Notes: generated from the sequence alone by a model not told the origin. DNA of 64,000 bases from Pseudomonadota bacterium (GCA_023423975.1 JAFAEO010000026.1:124001-188000), one strand, 5' to 3'; shown: positions 44,421 through 54,147, numbered from the stretch's first letter. Program-made: numbers and translations.

Positions 44421-45944
44421 ATGAATCTATCCGACTTGAAGCAATTTGGCATTGACACCGATTACCCCTACAAGACCAAATACGGCAACTATATTGGCGG
44501 CAAATGGGTAGAGCCCGTGTCCGGCGAATACTTTGAAAATATTTCTCCGGTCAATGGACAGGTGTTTTGCGAAGTGCCCAGGTCCGGCGCCGATGATATA
44601 GAGCGGGCCGTGGATGCTGCGCATGCCGCACGCCGCGCCTGGGGGCAGACATCGACGACCGACAGGGCCAACCTGCTGCTGAAAATGGCCGATCGCATGG
44701 AGCAGAATCTGAAAGTGCTGGCCGTGGCCGAAACCATTGATAACGGCAAGCCGCTGCGTGAAACGATGGCTGCCGATCTGCCGCTGGCGGTAGATCATTT
44801 GCGCTATTTTGCCGGCTGCATCCGGGCGCAGGAAGGGGGTATTTCGGAAATCGACAATACAACCGTGGCCTATCATTTTCACGAGCCGCTGGGTGTGGTG
44901 GGGCAGATTATCCCATGGAATTTTCCGATACTGATGGCGATCTGGAAACTGGCGCCTTCACTGGCGGCAGGCTGCTGCGTGGTGCTCAAGCCGGCCGAGC
45001 AGACACCCGCTTCGATCCTGGTGCTTATGGAAATCATAGGCGATCTGTTCCCGCCCGGCGTGATCAATATTGTCAATGGCTATGGCAAGGAAGCGGGCAA
45101 TGCGCTGGCCACCAACAAGCGTATCGCCAAAATTGCCTTTACCGGTTCGACCGCTACGGGCAAGCATATCCTGCACGCGGCTGCCGACAACCTGATTCCG
45201 TCCACCGTTGAGCTCGGCGGCAAGAGCCCGAATGTATTTTTTGCCGATGTCATGGACCAGTCTGACGACTTTTTTGACAAGGCGCTTGAAGGGCTTTCGA
45301 TGTTTGCGCTCAACCAGGGTGAAGTGTGCACATGCCCTTCACGCATTCTCATCCAGGAGTCCATATACGATCAATTCATTGAAAAAGCGGTTAACCGTGT
45401 GCAGAAGATCAAAACCGGCAACCCGCTGGATATGAATACCATGGTGGGTGCACAGGCATCGCAGGCGCAGATGGACAAGATCCTGGGCTATATTGATATC
45501 GGCCGTGATGAGGGTGCAGCATGCCTGACCGGTGGCGAGCGCAATCGCGTACAGAGCCTGGAAGAAGGATATTACGTGACACCAACCATGCTTTCCGGCA
45601 AGAATGATATGCGTATATTCCAGGAGGAAATTTTCGGGCCGGTCGCCTCTGTTACGACGTTCCGAGATGAAGAAGAAGCACTGGCCATTGCCAATGACAC
45701 CTATTATGGTCTGGGTGCCGGCGTGTGGACCCGGGATGGTTCCCGCGCCTATCGCATGGGCCGGGGTATTGAGGCCGGCCGGGTCTGGACCAATTGCTAT
45801 CACCTGTATCCCGCTCATGCCGCATTTGGTGGCTATAAACAGTCGGGCATTGGTCGGGAAAATCACAAAATGGCGCTGTCAAACTACCAGCAGACAAAAT
45901 GCCTGCTGGTGAGCTACAGCCCCAAGGCGCTGGGCTTTTTCTGA
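44421..45944 (+). CDS. acoD: Acetaldehyde dehydrogenase, NAD-dependent (AcoD/ExaC-like)
   Basis: A 507-residue aldehyde dehydrogenase oxidising acetaldehyde or related aldehydes to acids. [23 protein letters not shown] at the start, [23 protein letters not shown] near 160-182, the catalytic Glu in [14 protein letters not shown] near 262, and the catalytic Cys in [11 protein letters not shown] near 302. Length and ends match AcoD of Ralstonia and ExaC of Pseudomonas (506 residues). The sigma-54 promoter and divergent acoR support AcoD. AGGAGAT precedes the start. A strong terminator follows. Confidence 0.94.
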   Translation: MNLSDLKQFGIDTDYPYKTKYGNYIGGKWVEPVSGEYFENISPVNGQVFCEVPRSGADDIERAVDAAHAARRAWGQTSTTDRANLLLKMADRMEQNLKVLAVAETIDNGKPLRETMAADLPLAVDHLRYFAGCIRAQEGGISEIDNTTVAYHFHEPLGVVGQIIPWNFPILMAIWKLAPSLAAGCCVVLKPAEQTPASILVLMEIIGDLFPPGVINIVNGYGKEAGNALATNKRIAKIAFTGSTATGKHILHAAADNLIPSTVELGGKSPNVFFADVMDQSDDFFDKALEGLSMFALNQGEVCTCPSRILIQESIYDQFIEKAVNRVQKIKTGNPLDMNTMVGAQASQAQMDKILGYIDIGRDEGAACLTGGERNRVQSLEEGYYVTPTMLSGKNDMRIFQEEIFGPVASVTTFRDEEEALAIANDTYYGLGAGVWTRDGSRAYRMGRGIEAGRVWTNCYHLYPAHAAFGGYKQSGIGRENHKMALSNYQQTKCLLVSYSPKALGFF

Positions 45945-45986
45945 TCGTTGTTTGTGTCGGACTGCATCTGGCGGTCCGGCCTAAGA

Positions 45987-46036
45987 GCCGATGCGTGCTG
46001 CATGTCTGCGGGCCGCATCGGCTTTCTTTTTTTATT
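45987..46036 (+). terminator. Intrinsic terminator of acoD
   Basis: GCCGATGCG (45987-45995) pairs perfectly with CGCATCGGC (46014-46022), followed by TTTCTTTTTTTATT. A textbook hairpin and T-run. Confidence 0.88.
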
Positions 46037-46194
46037 GCATTTGTATTTCATTTATTATTTCTGCGGTTAGAACAACTGAACATTGCCACCTGCGCTGCCG
46101 TGCGGTAGCGGGGGGAGCTGATGTCATGGTGGAGCTATATGCCATGACAAATGTGGTTATCACGAAGTTGATCACAGTCCTGATAAGATTGCTA

Positions 46195-46209
46195 TACTGC
46201 AATACAGTA
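46195..46209. promoter_or_regulatory. Operator-like dyad over the iorAB promoter
   Basis: TACTGCAATACAGTA is a perfect five-base inverted repeat with a five-base centre. It overlaps the TATACT -10 box, so a protein bound here would block transcription. The CTG-N7-CAG spacing rules out a LexA box. Confidence 0.45.
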
Positions 46210-46309
46210 ATGCGAGTCAGGTTTGCCTGCATCGGGTGCGCTGATACGTCAATGATGGGGCTTTACGATGACGGTTTTTGTTTAGCAACGAACGCAAAGG
46301 ATAGCTGCG

Positions 46310-46774
46310 ATGATTACACTTGAAATTAACGGTTCGAAGCATGACGTTGATCTGCCGGAAGATACGCCCATTCTTTGGGCACTGCGCGATCACCTCGGGT
46401 TTACCGGGACAAAGTTCGGTTGTGGCATGTCGCTATGCGGCGCCTGTACGGTGCATCTTGACGGTGAGCCGATACGATCCTGTGTGACGCCGATTACCGC
46501 GGCGGCAGGAAAAAAAATCGTCACGATTGAAGCCCTGGAAAATGACGAGACTGGCAAGGCGGTGCAGAAGGCCTGGGTGGAAATGGGCGTGCCCCAGTGC
46601 GGTTTCTGTCAAACGGGGCAAATCATGTCTGCCACGGCCCTGCTGAAAAAAACGCCGGCGCCCACCGATGCTGATATTGATGCGGCAATGAGCGGCAATC
46701 TGTGCCGCTGTGGCACCTATACGCGTATCCGCAGCGCCATCAAGAATGTTGCCCAGTCCGGAGGTGCAAAATGA
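46310..46774 (+). CDS. iorA: (2Fe-2S) small subunit of a molybdenum hydroxylase (IorA-like)
   Basis: A 154-residue iron-sulfur subunit of the xanthine-dehydrogenase superfamily. All eight cluster ligands are seen: the plant-ferredoxin-type set Cys38, Cys43, Cys46, Cys58 and the helical-domain set Cys97, Cys100, Cys132, Cys134. It passes electrons from the molybdenum subunit. The next gene starts in an ATGA overlap. There is no FAD subunit gene, as in isoquinoline 1-oxidoreductase and periplasmic aldehyde oxidases of this group. It has no signal of its own and probably travels out with the Tat-exported partner. Confidence 0.92.
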   Translation: MITLEINGSKHDVDLPEDTPILWALRDHLGFTGTKFGCGMSLCGACTVHLDGEPIRSCVTPITAAAGKKIVTIEALENDETGKAVQKAWVEMGVPQCGFCQTGQIMSATALLKKTPAPTDADIDAAMSGNLCRCGTYTRIRSAIKNVAQSGGAK

Positions 46775-49110
46775 ATGTACGTGACAATGCATTTGCCATT
46801 GCAGCGGCCGACGCGCAGATCAGCAATATCAGTCGTCGCAAGATGCTCAAGGGTTTTGCCCTGGGTGGATTTGTGCTGGCCGTCGGCTTGCCATTGCGCG
46901 CCCGTGCCGAAGGCGAGGAACAGAAGGGTCCCAGAAAATATGGCGCCGACTCCATGCCGCATGGTACGGTCGACAATCCGCTGGTCTTCGTAGCAATCGC
47001 CGCCGACGGTGCCATAACGATTCTTTGCCACCGTGCTGAAATGGGCCAGGGCGTCAGGACCAGCCTGCCCATGGTCGTTGCCGATGAAATGGACGCAGAC
47101 TGGGGGCGTGTGACAGTGAAACAGGCCTGGGCTGAAGAAGCGCGTTTCGGCAATCAGGACACTGACGGCTCGCGCAGTGTGCGCCATTTCTTCATGCCGA
47201 TGCGACGCGTGGGTGCCGCCGCACGGGCCATGCTCGTGTCTGCGGCTGCCAGCCAGTGGAATGTGCCCGAATCTGAAGTGCAGGCAAAAAATCACGAATT
47301 GATTCATACGCCAACCGGCAAGAAACTCGGTTTCGGTGACGTCGCGCAGAAAGCGGCGCAGCTTGAAGTGCCGTCCGGCGACGCGCTGAAACTGAAAACG
47401 GCAGACGCTTTCCGCTATATCGGCAAAGGGCAGACGCATCTTGCAGATGGCATGGATATCGTCACAGGACGCGCACAATATGGCCAGGATGTCCGGCTTG
47501 ACGGCATGCTGTATGCGGTAGTTGCCCGTCCTCCGGTGTTCGGCGGCAAACTGGTCAAGGTCGATGACGCGGCAGCGCTGAAAGTTCCGGGCGTGGTAAA
47601 AGTGGTGACCCTGCCGGGTTCGCCACCGCCGGCCCTGTTCAATCCGCTGGGCGGCGTGGCCGTGATCGCGACCAATACATGGGCGGCCATTGCCGGACGC
47701 AAGGCATTGAAAATCGAATGGGAAGGCGGGCCTCACGCCTCTTACGACTCAGCCGAATACCGCAAGCAGCTCGAAGCGTCAGTACGCAAGCCGACCGAAA
47801 AAGCAGTACGCAACGACGGCGATGCGATGGCCGCGCTGGGCAGCGCCGCCAAGCGCATACAGGCCGAGTATTACGTTCCGCATCTGGCTCAGGCGCCCAT
47901 GGAAACGCCCGTGGCCACGGTACGGATCGTCGATGGCAAATGTGAAGCCTGGGCCAGTGTTCAGGCACCGCAGGCGACGCATGACATGCTGGTCAAATGG
48001 CTGGAGCTGCCACCGGAAAACGTCAAGGTCAATCAGACACTGCTGGGCGGCGGTTTCGGCCGCAAGTCCAAGCCGGATTTTGTGGTGGAAGCCGGGCTGC
48101 TGTCCAAGGCAATGGATGGCAAACCAGTGAAGGTGACCTGGACCCGTGAAGATGACATTCAGCATTCCTATTATCACACCGTATCGGTGGAACATCTGGA
48201 AGCGGGACTGGACGCACAAGGCAAGGTGACGGCGTGGCTGCATCGCACAGCCGCGCCGTCCATTGGCTCTACTTTTGCAGACACCAAGCATCAGTCTGCA
48301 GGAGAACTGGGCATGGGCGCGGCCAACGTGCCTTTTGCCATAGCCAATGTCCGGGTCGAGAATCCTGAAGCCGAGGCCCACACCCGTATTGGTTGGTTCC
48401 GTTCGGTCTCGAACATTCCACGTGCGTTTGCCATCCAGTCTTTTGTGGCGGAAATGGCCGCCGAACTGGACAAGGACCATAGGGACTTTCTGCTCGATCT
48501 GATCGGCCCGGCCAGGCGTATCAATCCGGCCGACCTGTCAGACACATGGAATCACGACGAGTCGCCTGAAAAGTACCCGGTGGATACGGGCCGCCTGCGC
48601 AATGTGATTGAAGTGGTCACGCGCGAAGCGGGTTGGGGCAAATCTGGCGCAAAAGGGCAGGCCATGGGTCTGGCGGCGCACTACAGCTTTGTCACTTATG
48701 TTGCGACAGTGGTTCATGTGGAAGTGTCGGACAACGGCGAGCTGTCAATTCCGCGCGTGGATGTGGCGGTCGATTGCGGGCCGCAAGTTAATCCCGAACG
48801 CATTCGTTCCCAGATTGAAGGCGCAACGGTCATGGGTGTGAGCCTGGCCACGATGGGCGAGATCAGCTTCAAGAACGGTGCGGCGGTGCAAAGTAACTTC
48901 CATGACTATCGCATCACATCCATGATGAGCGCGCCGCGTGAAATTCATGTGCATCTGGTCGCGGCCAATGATTATGATGCGCCGCTGGGTGGCGTGGGCG
49001 AGCCCGGTACGCCACCGGTATCGGCAGCCTTGTGCAATGCTATTTTTGCCGCTACCGGCAAGCGGATTCGCAGTCTGCCTATTGGTAATCAGATGCAGCA
49101 GAAAAGTTAA
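46771..49110 (+). CDS. iorB: Molybdopterin-binding large subunit with Tat signal (IorB-like aldehyde/heterocycle hydroxylase)
   Basis: A 779-residue molybdenum-cofactor subunit. The N-terminus carries a Tat signal (SRRKMLKGF at about 21-29, then a hydrophobic stretch ending in RARA), so the folded complex is exported to the periplasm. Family segments include [53 protein letters not shown] and the C-terminal [24 protein letters not shown] with the catalytic Glu expected in GEPGTPP. The first 23 codons of the longer frame to 46702 lie inside iorA and are rejected. Substrate may be an aldehyde or an N-heterocycle. Confidence 0.92.
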   Translation: MNVRDNAFAIAAADAQISNISRRKMLKGFALGGFVLAVGLPLRARAEGEEQKGPRKYGADSMPHGTVDNPLVFVAIAADGAITILCHRAEMGQGVRTSLPMVVADEMDADWGRVTVKQAWAEEARFGNQDTDGSRSVRHFFMPMRRVGAAARAMLVSAAASQWNVPESEVQAKNHELIHTPTGKKLGFGDVAQKAAQLEVPSGDALKLKTADAFRYIGKGQTHLADGMDIVTGRAQYGQDVRLDGMLYAVVARPPVFGGKLVKVDDAAALKVPGVVKVVTLPGSPPPALFNPLGGVAVIATNTWAAIAGRKALKIEWEGGPHASYDSAEYRKQLEASVRKPTEKAVRNDGDAMAALGSAAKRIQAEYYVPHLAQAPMETPVATVRIVDGKCEAWASVQAPQATHDMLVKWLELPPENVKVNQTLLGGGFGRKSKPDFVVEAGLLSKAMDGKPVKVTWTREDDIQHSYYHTVSVEHLEAGLDAQGKVTAWLHRTAAPSIGSTFADTKHQSAGELGMGAANVPFAIANVRVENPEAEAHTRIGWFRSVSNIPRAFAIQSFVAEMAAELDKDHRDFLLDLIGPARRINPADLSDTWNHDESPEKYPVDTGRLRNVIEVVTREAGWGKSGAKGQAMGLAAHYSFVTYVATVVHVEVSDNGELSIPRVDVAVDCGPQVNPERIRSQIEGATVMGVSLATMGEISFKNGAAVQSNFHDYRITSMMSAPREIHVHLVAANDYDAPLGGVGEPGTPPVSAALCNAIFAATGKRIRSLPIGNQMQQKS

Positions 49111-49247
49111 GGGAGATCGGTAACTGGCAGCAGACCCAGGGTCATTATGCCTGAGTCTGTGCCTCTGGCAAAGAGGACTGCGTATGCCGCCTCTTTGTCG
49201 GGCAAGGCGCCGACTGGCGCATCTCCTGGTGTTTTGTTTGAAATAAT

Positions 49248-49276
49248 CGGGGCGCCTGATGCGCTCCGTTTTTTAT
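49248..49276 (+). terminator. Terminator between iorB and the convergent mocA-like gene
   Basis: CGGGGCGC (49248-49255) pairs with GCGCTCCG (49261-49268) with one G-T pair, followed by TTTTTTATT. A second eight-base hairpin, CAAAGAGG/CCTCTTTG (49169-49197), lies upstream. The T-run overlaps the last codons of the minus-strand gene. Confidence 0.75.
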
Positions 49277-49914
49277 TGAGGCGCGAGCGACCCACCGGCC
49301 TTGCCAAGCTGCTGCAATTGTTCCTGGGTATCAATATCGAGCAGGCAGCCGGAGTCGTTGACAGAGACGAGCGTTAATGCGTCGGGATGGCGCTGGACGA
49401 TCGCGCGTGCTCCCTCGTCGCCCGTCACCTGCAGCAGTTCGTCCCTGAACTGGCTGGAAAATGCCACCGGATGCCCGGGTGCGTTGCGAAATTGCGGCCG
49501 CACGATGCCACCAACCTGGCGCAGGTGCGTGACAATTGCCTGCACCGTACTTGTGTGGATGCAGGGCATATCGGCAAGGGCGATGATCCAGCCGACTCGG
49601 GCCGGGCTGTGGCTGATTCCGCAACGCAGTGAGGCGCTCATGCCCACGTGGGCATCGGCGCAGTGAATCAGGTTTACCGGCAGCCCGTCCAGCGCATGGC
49701 GCACCGCCTCCTGCTGCGGACCACAGACAACCGTGACAGCATCAATATGTTGCAGCAACGTATGGCAGACGGCATAAACCATGGGGGTGCCATCGTCCAG
49801 GGACTGTACCGGCTTGTAACGCGTGCCCGAGGCATCAAAACGGGACCCTTTGCCTGCCGCCAGGACAAGCGCGACGATATCGGGTGCGGGCGTTCGGCAA
49901 TCAGGTTCAAGCAT
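49273..49914 (-). CDS. mocA: Molybdenum cofactor nucleotidyltransferase-like protein (MocA/MobA type)
   Basis: A 213-residue nucleotidyltransferase. The NTP loop LVLAAGKGSRFDASGTRYKPVQSL is at about 15-38, ALADMPCI near 105-112 holds the metal-binding Asp, and HPVAFSSQFRDELLQVTGDEGARAI follows. Such proteins attach CMP to molybdopterin for xanthine-oxidase-family enzymes. It is convergent with iorAB and eight bases from the XdhC-like gene on its own strand, so it most likely matures the cofactor for IorAB. MobA (GMP transfer) is the less likely alternative. Confidence 0.85.
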   Translation of the reverse strand: MLEPDCRTPAPDIVALVLAAGKGSRFDASGTRYKPVQSLDDGTPMVYAVCHTLLQHIDAVTVVCGPQQEAVRHALDGLPVNLIHCADAHVGMSASLRCGISHSPARVGWIIALADMPCIHTSTVQAIVTHLRQVGGIVRPQFRNAPGHPVAFSSQFRDELLQVTGDEGARAIVQRHPDALTLVSVNDSGCLLDIDTQEQLQQLGKAGGSLAPQ

Positions 49915-49922
49915 GTCGGCTG

Positions 49923-50942
49923 TCAGGCGGCGTACTCAGACGGGTTGGCCTTGGCATGCGAGACATCGAAGTTCTCGGGCAGCAGCAGGCCGTTTTTCAC
50001 GGCAATCACTTCGGCCATGACGCTGACGGCAATTTCGGCGGGAGATTTGCTGCCGATATACACGCCGATCGGGCCGCGCAGACGGGCAAGCTGTTGCGGT
50101 GTGATGCCAAAATGATCCTGGAGTCTTTGACGCCGAATGTGATTATTGCGACGCGAGCCGATGGCGCCCACATAGAAAGCATCTGACAGAAGGGCCTCCA
50201 TCAGGGCCAGATCGTCCAGCTTTGGGTCATGAGTCAGGGCAATAATGCAACTGCGCCGGTCCGGTCGGAAAGCAGCTACCACGTCGTCGGGCATCTCCGA
50301 GAGCACAGTGACGCCTTGCACTGACCAGCCGTTACGGTATTCGATGCGCGGATCACAGACGGTCACGGCAAAGCCACTGAACAAGGCCATGGTGGCCACG
50401 TATTCGGTCAGCTGGCCCGCGCCGATCAGCAGCATGCGAAACTCCGGACCGAAGGTGTTTTTCAGCGTCCTGTCGTCGATGTTGAGCGGCAACGGTTGAT
50501 CAATGGGCTGCTGTTGGACAATGCCATTATCCAGCTGCACGGCACGTTGCATCAACTGGCCCTGTTCCAGGGCCGCCACCAGCTCATCCAGCATCTGCGC
50601 ATCGGGATTGAATTCCAGCAGGATTTCCAGGGTGCCGCCGCAAGGCAGGCCGAAACGATAGGCTTCTTCAGCGGTCACGCCGTAGCGGACGAGGCTGGGC
50701 GGGCCGCCATTGACCAGCACAGCATTGTCGCTGCCGCCGGTGTAGCGATAGATCAGGTCGTCTTCAATACAGCCGCCGGAAACGGAGCCCACCACCGCGC
50801 CGTCTTCGCACAAGGCCATGACCGATCCCAGCGGGCGCGGCGAGGAGCCCCAGGTTCGAATGACCGTGGCCAGCAGGGCTTTTTTCCCTTCCCGGCGCCA
50901 TGCGCAAAGTTTGCGCAATACGAGGACATCAAGATTTTCCAT
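49923..50942 (-). CDS. XdhC/CoxI family maturation factor
   Basis: A 339-residue protein that sulfurates and inserts the molybdenum cofactor into xanthine-oxidase-family enzymes. N-terminal XdhC/CoxI domain (about 10-110) with SGGCIEDDLIYRY and RFGLPCGGTLEILLE (with the conserved Cys), and a C-terminal Rossmann domain (about 190-330) with RMLLIGAGQLTEYVATMA and YVGAIGSRRNNHIRRQRL. It pairs with the mocA-like gene. It is probably the dedicated chaperone for the IorAB enzyme upstream in the window. Confidence 0.9.
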   Translation of the reverse strand: MENLDVLVLRKLCAWRREGKKALLATVIRTWGSSPRPLGSVMALCEDGAVVGSVSGGCIEDDLIYRYTGGSDNAVLVNGGPPSLVRYGVTAEEAYRFGLPCGGTLEILLEFNPDAQMLDELVAALEQGQLMQRAVQLDNGIVQQQPIDQPLPLNIDDRTLKNTFGPEFRMLLIGAGQLTEYVATMALFSGFAVTVCDPRIEYRNGWSVQGVTVLSEMPDDVVAAFRPDRRSCIIALTHDPKLDDLALMEALLSDAFYVGAIGSRRNNHIRRQRLQDHFGITPQQLARLRGPIGVYIGSKSPAEIAVSVMAEVIAVKNGLLLPENFDVSHAKANPSEYAA

Positions 50943-51361
50943 TGCTACCGCCTGTTCCTGTTTGTCAGGGCCATGTATAGCCCCAGTTGATGACAGTCGT
51001 CATGTCATTTCGATTGTAATGCAATCGGCCATATTGGGTGCGTTGCGCGTCTGATGGAACGTCTGGTAAGGGCGGCGCTGTTCCGGCGGCAGCTTGCGAC
51101 GCTTCGGCAGGCTCTGTGCGTCTTGGGTCGCAAAAAAACAGTAAAACGAGGCGCTGTGTCGGGATACCAACGTTATATCCGGCTCACGGCAGGTGAAATC
51201 AACGGTAAGTTCTTGATCTCGAGACCAAAACAGCCAAAGACGGGCAGACGGGTTGTCCCGGCTCAAATAAAAGCATATCATTTGACCTATATCATTGACT
51301 AGTCAACCAAAATATGGCTTGAACGATGACTAATTTGAACCCTCCCAACACGAGAAAAGCA
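50943..51361. other. 419-base divergent promoter region
   Basis: It lies between the xdhC-like gene (minus) and the cytochrome gene (plus), so it should hold both promoters. A perfect palindrome TTGACTAGTCAA is at 51295-51306, 56 bases before the cytochrome start. Short open frames here are not protein-like. Confidence 0.5.
51295..51306. promoter_or_regulatory. Palindrome upstream of the cytochrome/PQQ dehydrogenase pair
   Basis: TTGACTAGTCAA is a perfect 12-base palindrome close to the start of the cytochrome gene and a natural operator candidate. A TTGACC lies 13 bases further upstream. No cognate regulator is adjacent. Confidence 0.4.
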
Positions 51362-52144
51362 ATGAAAATTAAACTGACACACACTGCCGCAGCAGTCGCG
51401 TGTGCGGCTGCCTTCGGCTTTGCTGGCCTGGCAAATGCAAACACGGCCACCGGCTCTCAAGCCGCGGACAAGACAGCCGGGTCAACCTCCGCAACCCTGA
51501 TTGCCAAGGGCGCCAGCGGCACCATGACGCCGTTTCTTGTCGACGAGCAAGGACGCACGCTGTATACGCTGAGCAAAGATCAAAAGGCCAGTTGCGATGA
51601 AGCCTGTATGAAACATTGGGAACCCGTGGTTTCCGACAGCCGTCCGCTGGGTCACGAAATTCTGCCGGGTTTGCTCAAGGCAGACAAAAATGACCAGGGT
51701 GTGTCGCAGGTCAGCTACGGCGGCCTTCCGCTGTATCGCTTTGACGGCGACAAAAAACCGGGCGACATGAATGGCCAGGGCTTTGCCGATGTTGGCGTAA
51801 TGGTTACTGTACTGGGCACGATCGAGAAGCCTGAAGTGGCTAGTGAAAAAGTCGACGTCACGCCAGAACTGATGGCTGCCGGCGCCAAAGTATTTGCCAG
51901 CACATGTGCTGCCTGCCACGGCGCAGAAGGCCAGGGCGCGTTTGGCACGAAGCTTGAAGGGTTCGACAGGCTGGCTAATGCGCCTGCCTTGCTCAGCACG
52001 ATTATTCATGGCCTGAACAGTATGCCGGCCCTGGGTGGCCAGTTCAATGACGAGCAGGTTGCTGCAGTGGCCACTTATGTTCGCAACAGCTGGGGCAACA
52101 GTTATGGCGGCGTTTCCGCCGAACAGGCCAAGGCCGCACGCTGA
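51362..52144 (+). CDS. Periplasmic c-type cytochrome with secreted-repeat (COG4315-like) N-terminal domain
   Basis: A 260-residue exported protein with two parts. After the signal peptide (about 1-28, ending LANA) comes a lipoprotein-repeat-like domain (about 45-150) with PFLVDEQGRTLYTLSKDQKASCDEACMKHWEPV and YGGLPLYRFDGDKKPGDMNGQG, usual for COG4315 proteins. A single-haem cytochrome c domain follows: CAACH at 182-186 and the likely axial Met221 in LNSMPALGG. ATG 51362 starts the signal peptide; the frame to 51326 adds 12 residues. It is followed at 79 bases by a PQQ dehydrogenase, so it is probably its electron acceptor, perhaps also that of IorAB. Confidence 0.9.
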   Translation: MKIKLTHTAAAVACAAAFGFAGLANANTATGSQAADKTAGSTSATLIAKGASGTMTPFLVDEQGRTLYTLSKDQKASCDEACMKHWEPVVSDSRPLGHEILPGLLKADKNDQGVSQVSYGGLPLYRFDGDKKPGDMNGQGFADVGVMVTVLGTIEKPEVASEKVDVTPELMAAGAKVFASTCAACHGAEGQGAFGTKLEGFDRLANAPALLSTIIHGLNSMPALGGQFNDEQVAAVATYVRNSWGNSYGGVSAEQAKAAR

Positions 52145-52223
52145 TCGGTGCATTTGACACAAGGTCGTGTTGCCTCTGCTGTGAGCCGCGACCCGTAACG
52201 AATATTGAAGAATAGGACACAAA

Positions 52224-54014
52224 ATGAAAATCCATAGCCTTCTGGCTGTATCTGCCGCAGTGATGTTTGCCTGTGCGGCTCAGGCACAAGTGAAGATTGA
52301 AAATTACAAACCCATTTCCAATGAGCAGATTCTGAATCCTGCTGACGGTGACTGGCCGAGCTGGCGCCGCACTATTGACAATCAGGGTTACAGTCCGCTG
52401 GACCAGGTCAATAAAAAGAACGTGAAGCAACTGGATCTGAGCTGGGCCTGGTCCATGCCGGTGGGTGGTCTGCAGGAAACGGCACCGCTGGTTCACGACG
52501 GCATCATGTTCCTGGGAATGAACCGCAGTCACGTGCAGGCGCTGGATGCCACAACGGGCGATCTGATCTGGGAATACACTCAGCCGTTGCCGAAATTTAC
52601 GGGTGGTTATCACGATGCACAAGCCAATCGCCAGCGTAACTCATTGGCGCTGTACGAAGACAAGGTCTACCTGACCACGCCGGATGCCAAACTGGTCGCG
52701 CTTGAAGCGAAAACCGGCAAGAAATTGTGGGAAGTCCAGGTTAACGAATGGGAAAAAGGCTACAGCTTTACGGCAGGTCCGCTGGTAGTTGACGGCAAAG
52801 TCTTCACCGGTACCTCTGGCTGCAGTATTACGGGTACGGCGGGTGGTTGCTATATCACCGCCCATGACGCTGAAACCGGCAAGGAACTGTGGCGTCTGAA
52901 CACCATTGGTGATCCTGCGGTAGACGACAGCTGGGGCGGCCTGGCCAAGGAAAACCGCTGGGGCGGCTCGCCCTGGATCACCGGTTCTTATGATCCAAAA
53001 CGCAAAATGTTGTACTGGGGCATCGGTATGCCGATTCCGTATCCATCCATTCTGCGCGGCAGTGGCGACGGCGATGCGCTGTACACCAGCTCTACCCTGG
53101 CCATTGATGCAGAAACCGGTAAAGTCAAATGGCATTATCAGCATATGCCCAATGACGACTGGGATCTGGACAGTCCGTTTGAACGCGTTCTTGTAGAAAG
53201 CCAGATTGCGCCATCCAAGGATGAAGTGGCCTACATGAGCAAGGATGTAGAAGCCGGTAAGAAATATGATGTGATTGCATCTGTTCCCGGCAAATACGGT
53301 ACAGCTTTTGTACTGGATCGTGATACCGGCAAACTGCTGTGGGCACGCGATACCGTGTTCCAGAACGTGATCAAAGGTTTCACTGAAGACGGCAAGGTCA
53401 TTACCAATACAGATCTGAAAGCCAAGTCTATCGATGAAACAGTCAAGGTATGTGGCGGTCGTGACCTGGGTAAATTGTGGATGACAGCAGCGTACAGTCC
53501 GTTGACCAACGCCCTGTATGTCCCCGTCAGCTCTTCATGCAAGGAGCTCACGCCCAAGCCGATAGAACTGCGTACCGGTGAATCTGTAGGTGCCCAGGCA
53601 TCGGGTGCAGTATCGTTTGCGCCAGGTGAAGATAGCGTAGGTCGCGTGTATGCGGTCGATGTGAAAACCGGTAAGTTCCTGTGGGTTAAAAAGCAGAAAC
53701 CGATTTTCAGTTCTGGCGTGCTGACAACCGGTGGCGGCCTGGTCTTTACCGGCGACAGCATGCGTGAGTTTGCTGCATATGACCAGAACAACGGCGAGAA
53801 GCTGTGGTCGATTCGCTTAAATACCTCGATCGGCGGCTTCCCAATGACCTACAGCGTCGATGGCAAGCAGTACATCGCCGTGGTAACAGGCCCGAACGCC
53901 CAGACACCGCCTGCTGCGATTCTGAGCCCCGAGTTGAAAAACGTTGTTGACTCCGGTCACTCGGTCTTTGTATTTGCGCTGGATGATATCAAGGCTAAAA
54001 ACGGCAAGAAATAA
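52224..54014 (+). CDS. PQQ-dependent alcohol dehydrogenase (methanol/ethanol family)
   Basis: A 596-residue periplasmic quinoprotein with an eight-bladed propeller. Signal peptide ends near residue 21 (AAQAQ); W-motif repeats such as TGKKLWEVQV, TGKELWRLNT, TGKVKWHYQH and TGKFLWVKKQ are spread along it. The catalytic Asp is Asp314 in NDDWDLDSPFE, and the residue two further on is Asp316, the lanthanide-type signature; calcium enzymes MxaF and ExaA have Ala or Ser there. The vicinal Cys-Cys of MxaF and ExaA is missing (residues 125-140 read FTGGYHDAQANRQRNS). It is coupled to the cytochrome gene. Substrate likely a short alcohol; not provable here. Confidence 0.9.
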   Translation: MKIHSLLAVSAAVMFACAAQAQVKIENYKPISNEQILNPADGDWPSWRRTIDNQGYSPLDQVNKKNVKQLDLSWAWSMPVGGLQETAPLVHDGIMFLGMNRSHVQALDATTGDLIWEYTQPLPKFTGGYHDAQANRQRNSLALYEDKVYLTTPDAKLVALEAKTGKKLWEVQVNEWEKGYSFTAGPLVVDGKVFTGTSGCSITGTAGGCYITAHDAETGKELWRLNTIGDPAVDDSWGGLAKENRWGGSPWITGSYDPKRKMLYWGIGMPIPYPSILRGSGDGDALYTSSTLAIDAETGKVKWHYQHMPNDDWDLDSPFERVLVESQIAPSKDEVAYMSKDVEAGKKYDVIASVPGKYGTAFVLDRDTGKLLWARDTVFQNVIKGFTEDGKVITNTDLKAKSIDETVKVCGGRDLGKLWMTAAYSPLTNALYVPVSSSCKELTPKPIELRTGESVGAQASGAVSFAPGEDSVGRVYAVDVKTGKFLWVKKQKPIFSSGVLTTGGGLVFTGDSMREFAAYDQNNGEKLWSIRLNTSIGGFPMTYSVDGKQYIAVVTGPNAQTPPAAILSPELKNVVDSGHSVFVFALDDIKAKNGKK

Positions 54015-54108
54015 GGTTGCGAACGAAGTTCGCGTGACGGTGTTCTGGTGTCACGCTGGTTCGATAAACCAGAGGCAAACGGCATTTTTTTCGCTAGCCG
54101 ATGTTGTT

Positions 54109-54147
54109 AAAAAAGGGAGGAGCCTTTAGGGGCTCGTCCCTTTTTTT
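54109..54147 (+). terminator. Terminator of the PQQ dehydrogenase gene
   Basis: A stem with GGGA-GAGCC against GGCTC-TCCC and one internal mismatch, extended by A6 on the left and T7 on the right, so it could work in both directions. Located about 95 bases after the stop codon. Confidence 0.85.

Larger units (their letters stand above)
45945..46309. other. 365-base gap with terminator and promoter
   Basis: It contains the terminator of the aldehyde dehydrogenase gene, followed by an AT-rich stretch, a TATACT -10-like box (46193-46198) with TTGATC 19 bases upstream, and a TACTG/CAGTA dyad over that box. This is the likely promoter region of the molybdenum hydroxylase operon. No coding frame is convincing. 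Confidence 0.6.

Noticed and set aside
46195..46209. LexA (SOS) box upstream of iorAB
   Set aside because: The half-sites are CTG and CAG but the spacing is seven bases, not the ten required for LexA.
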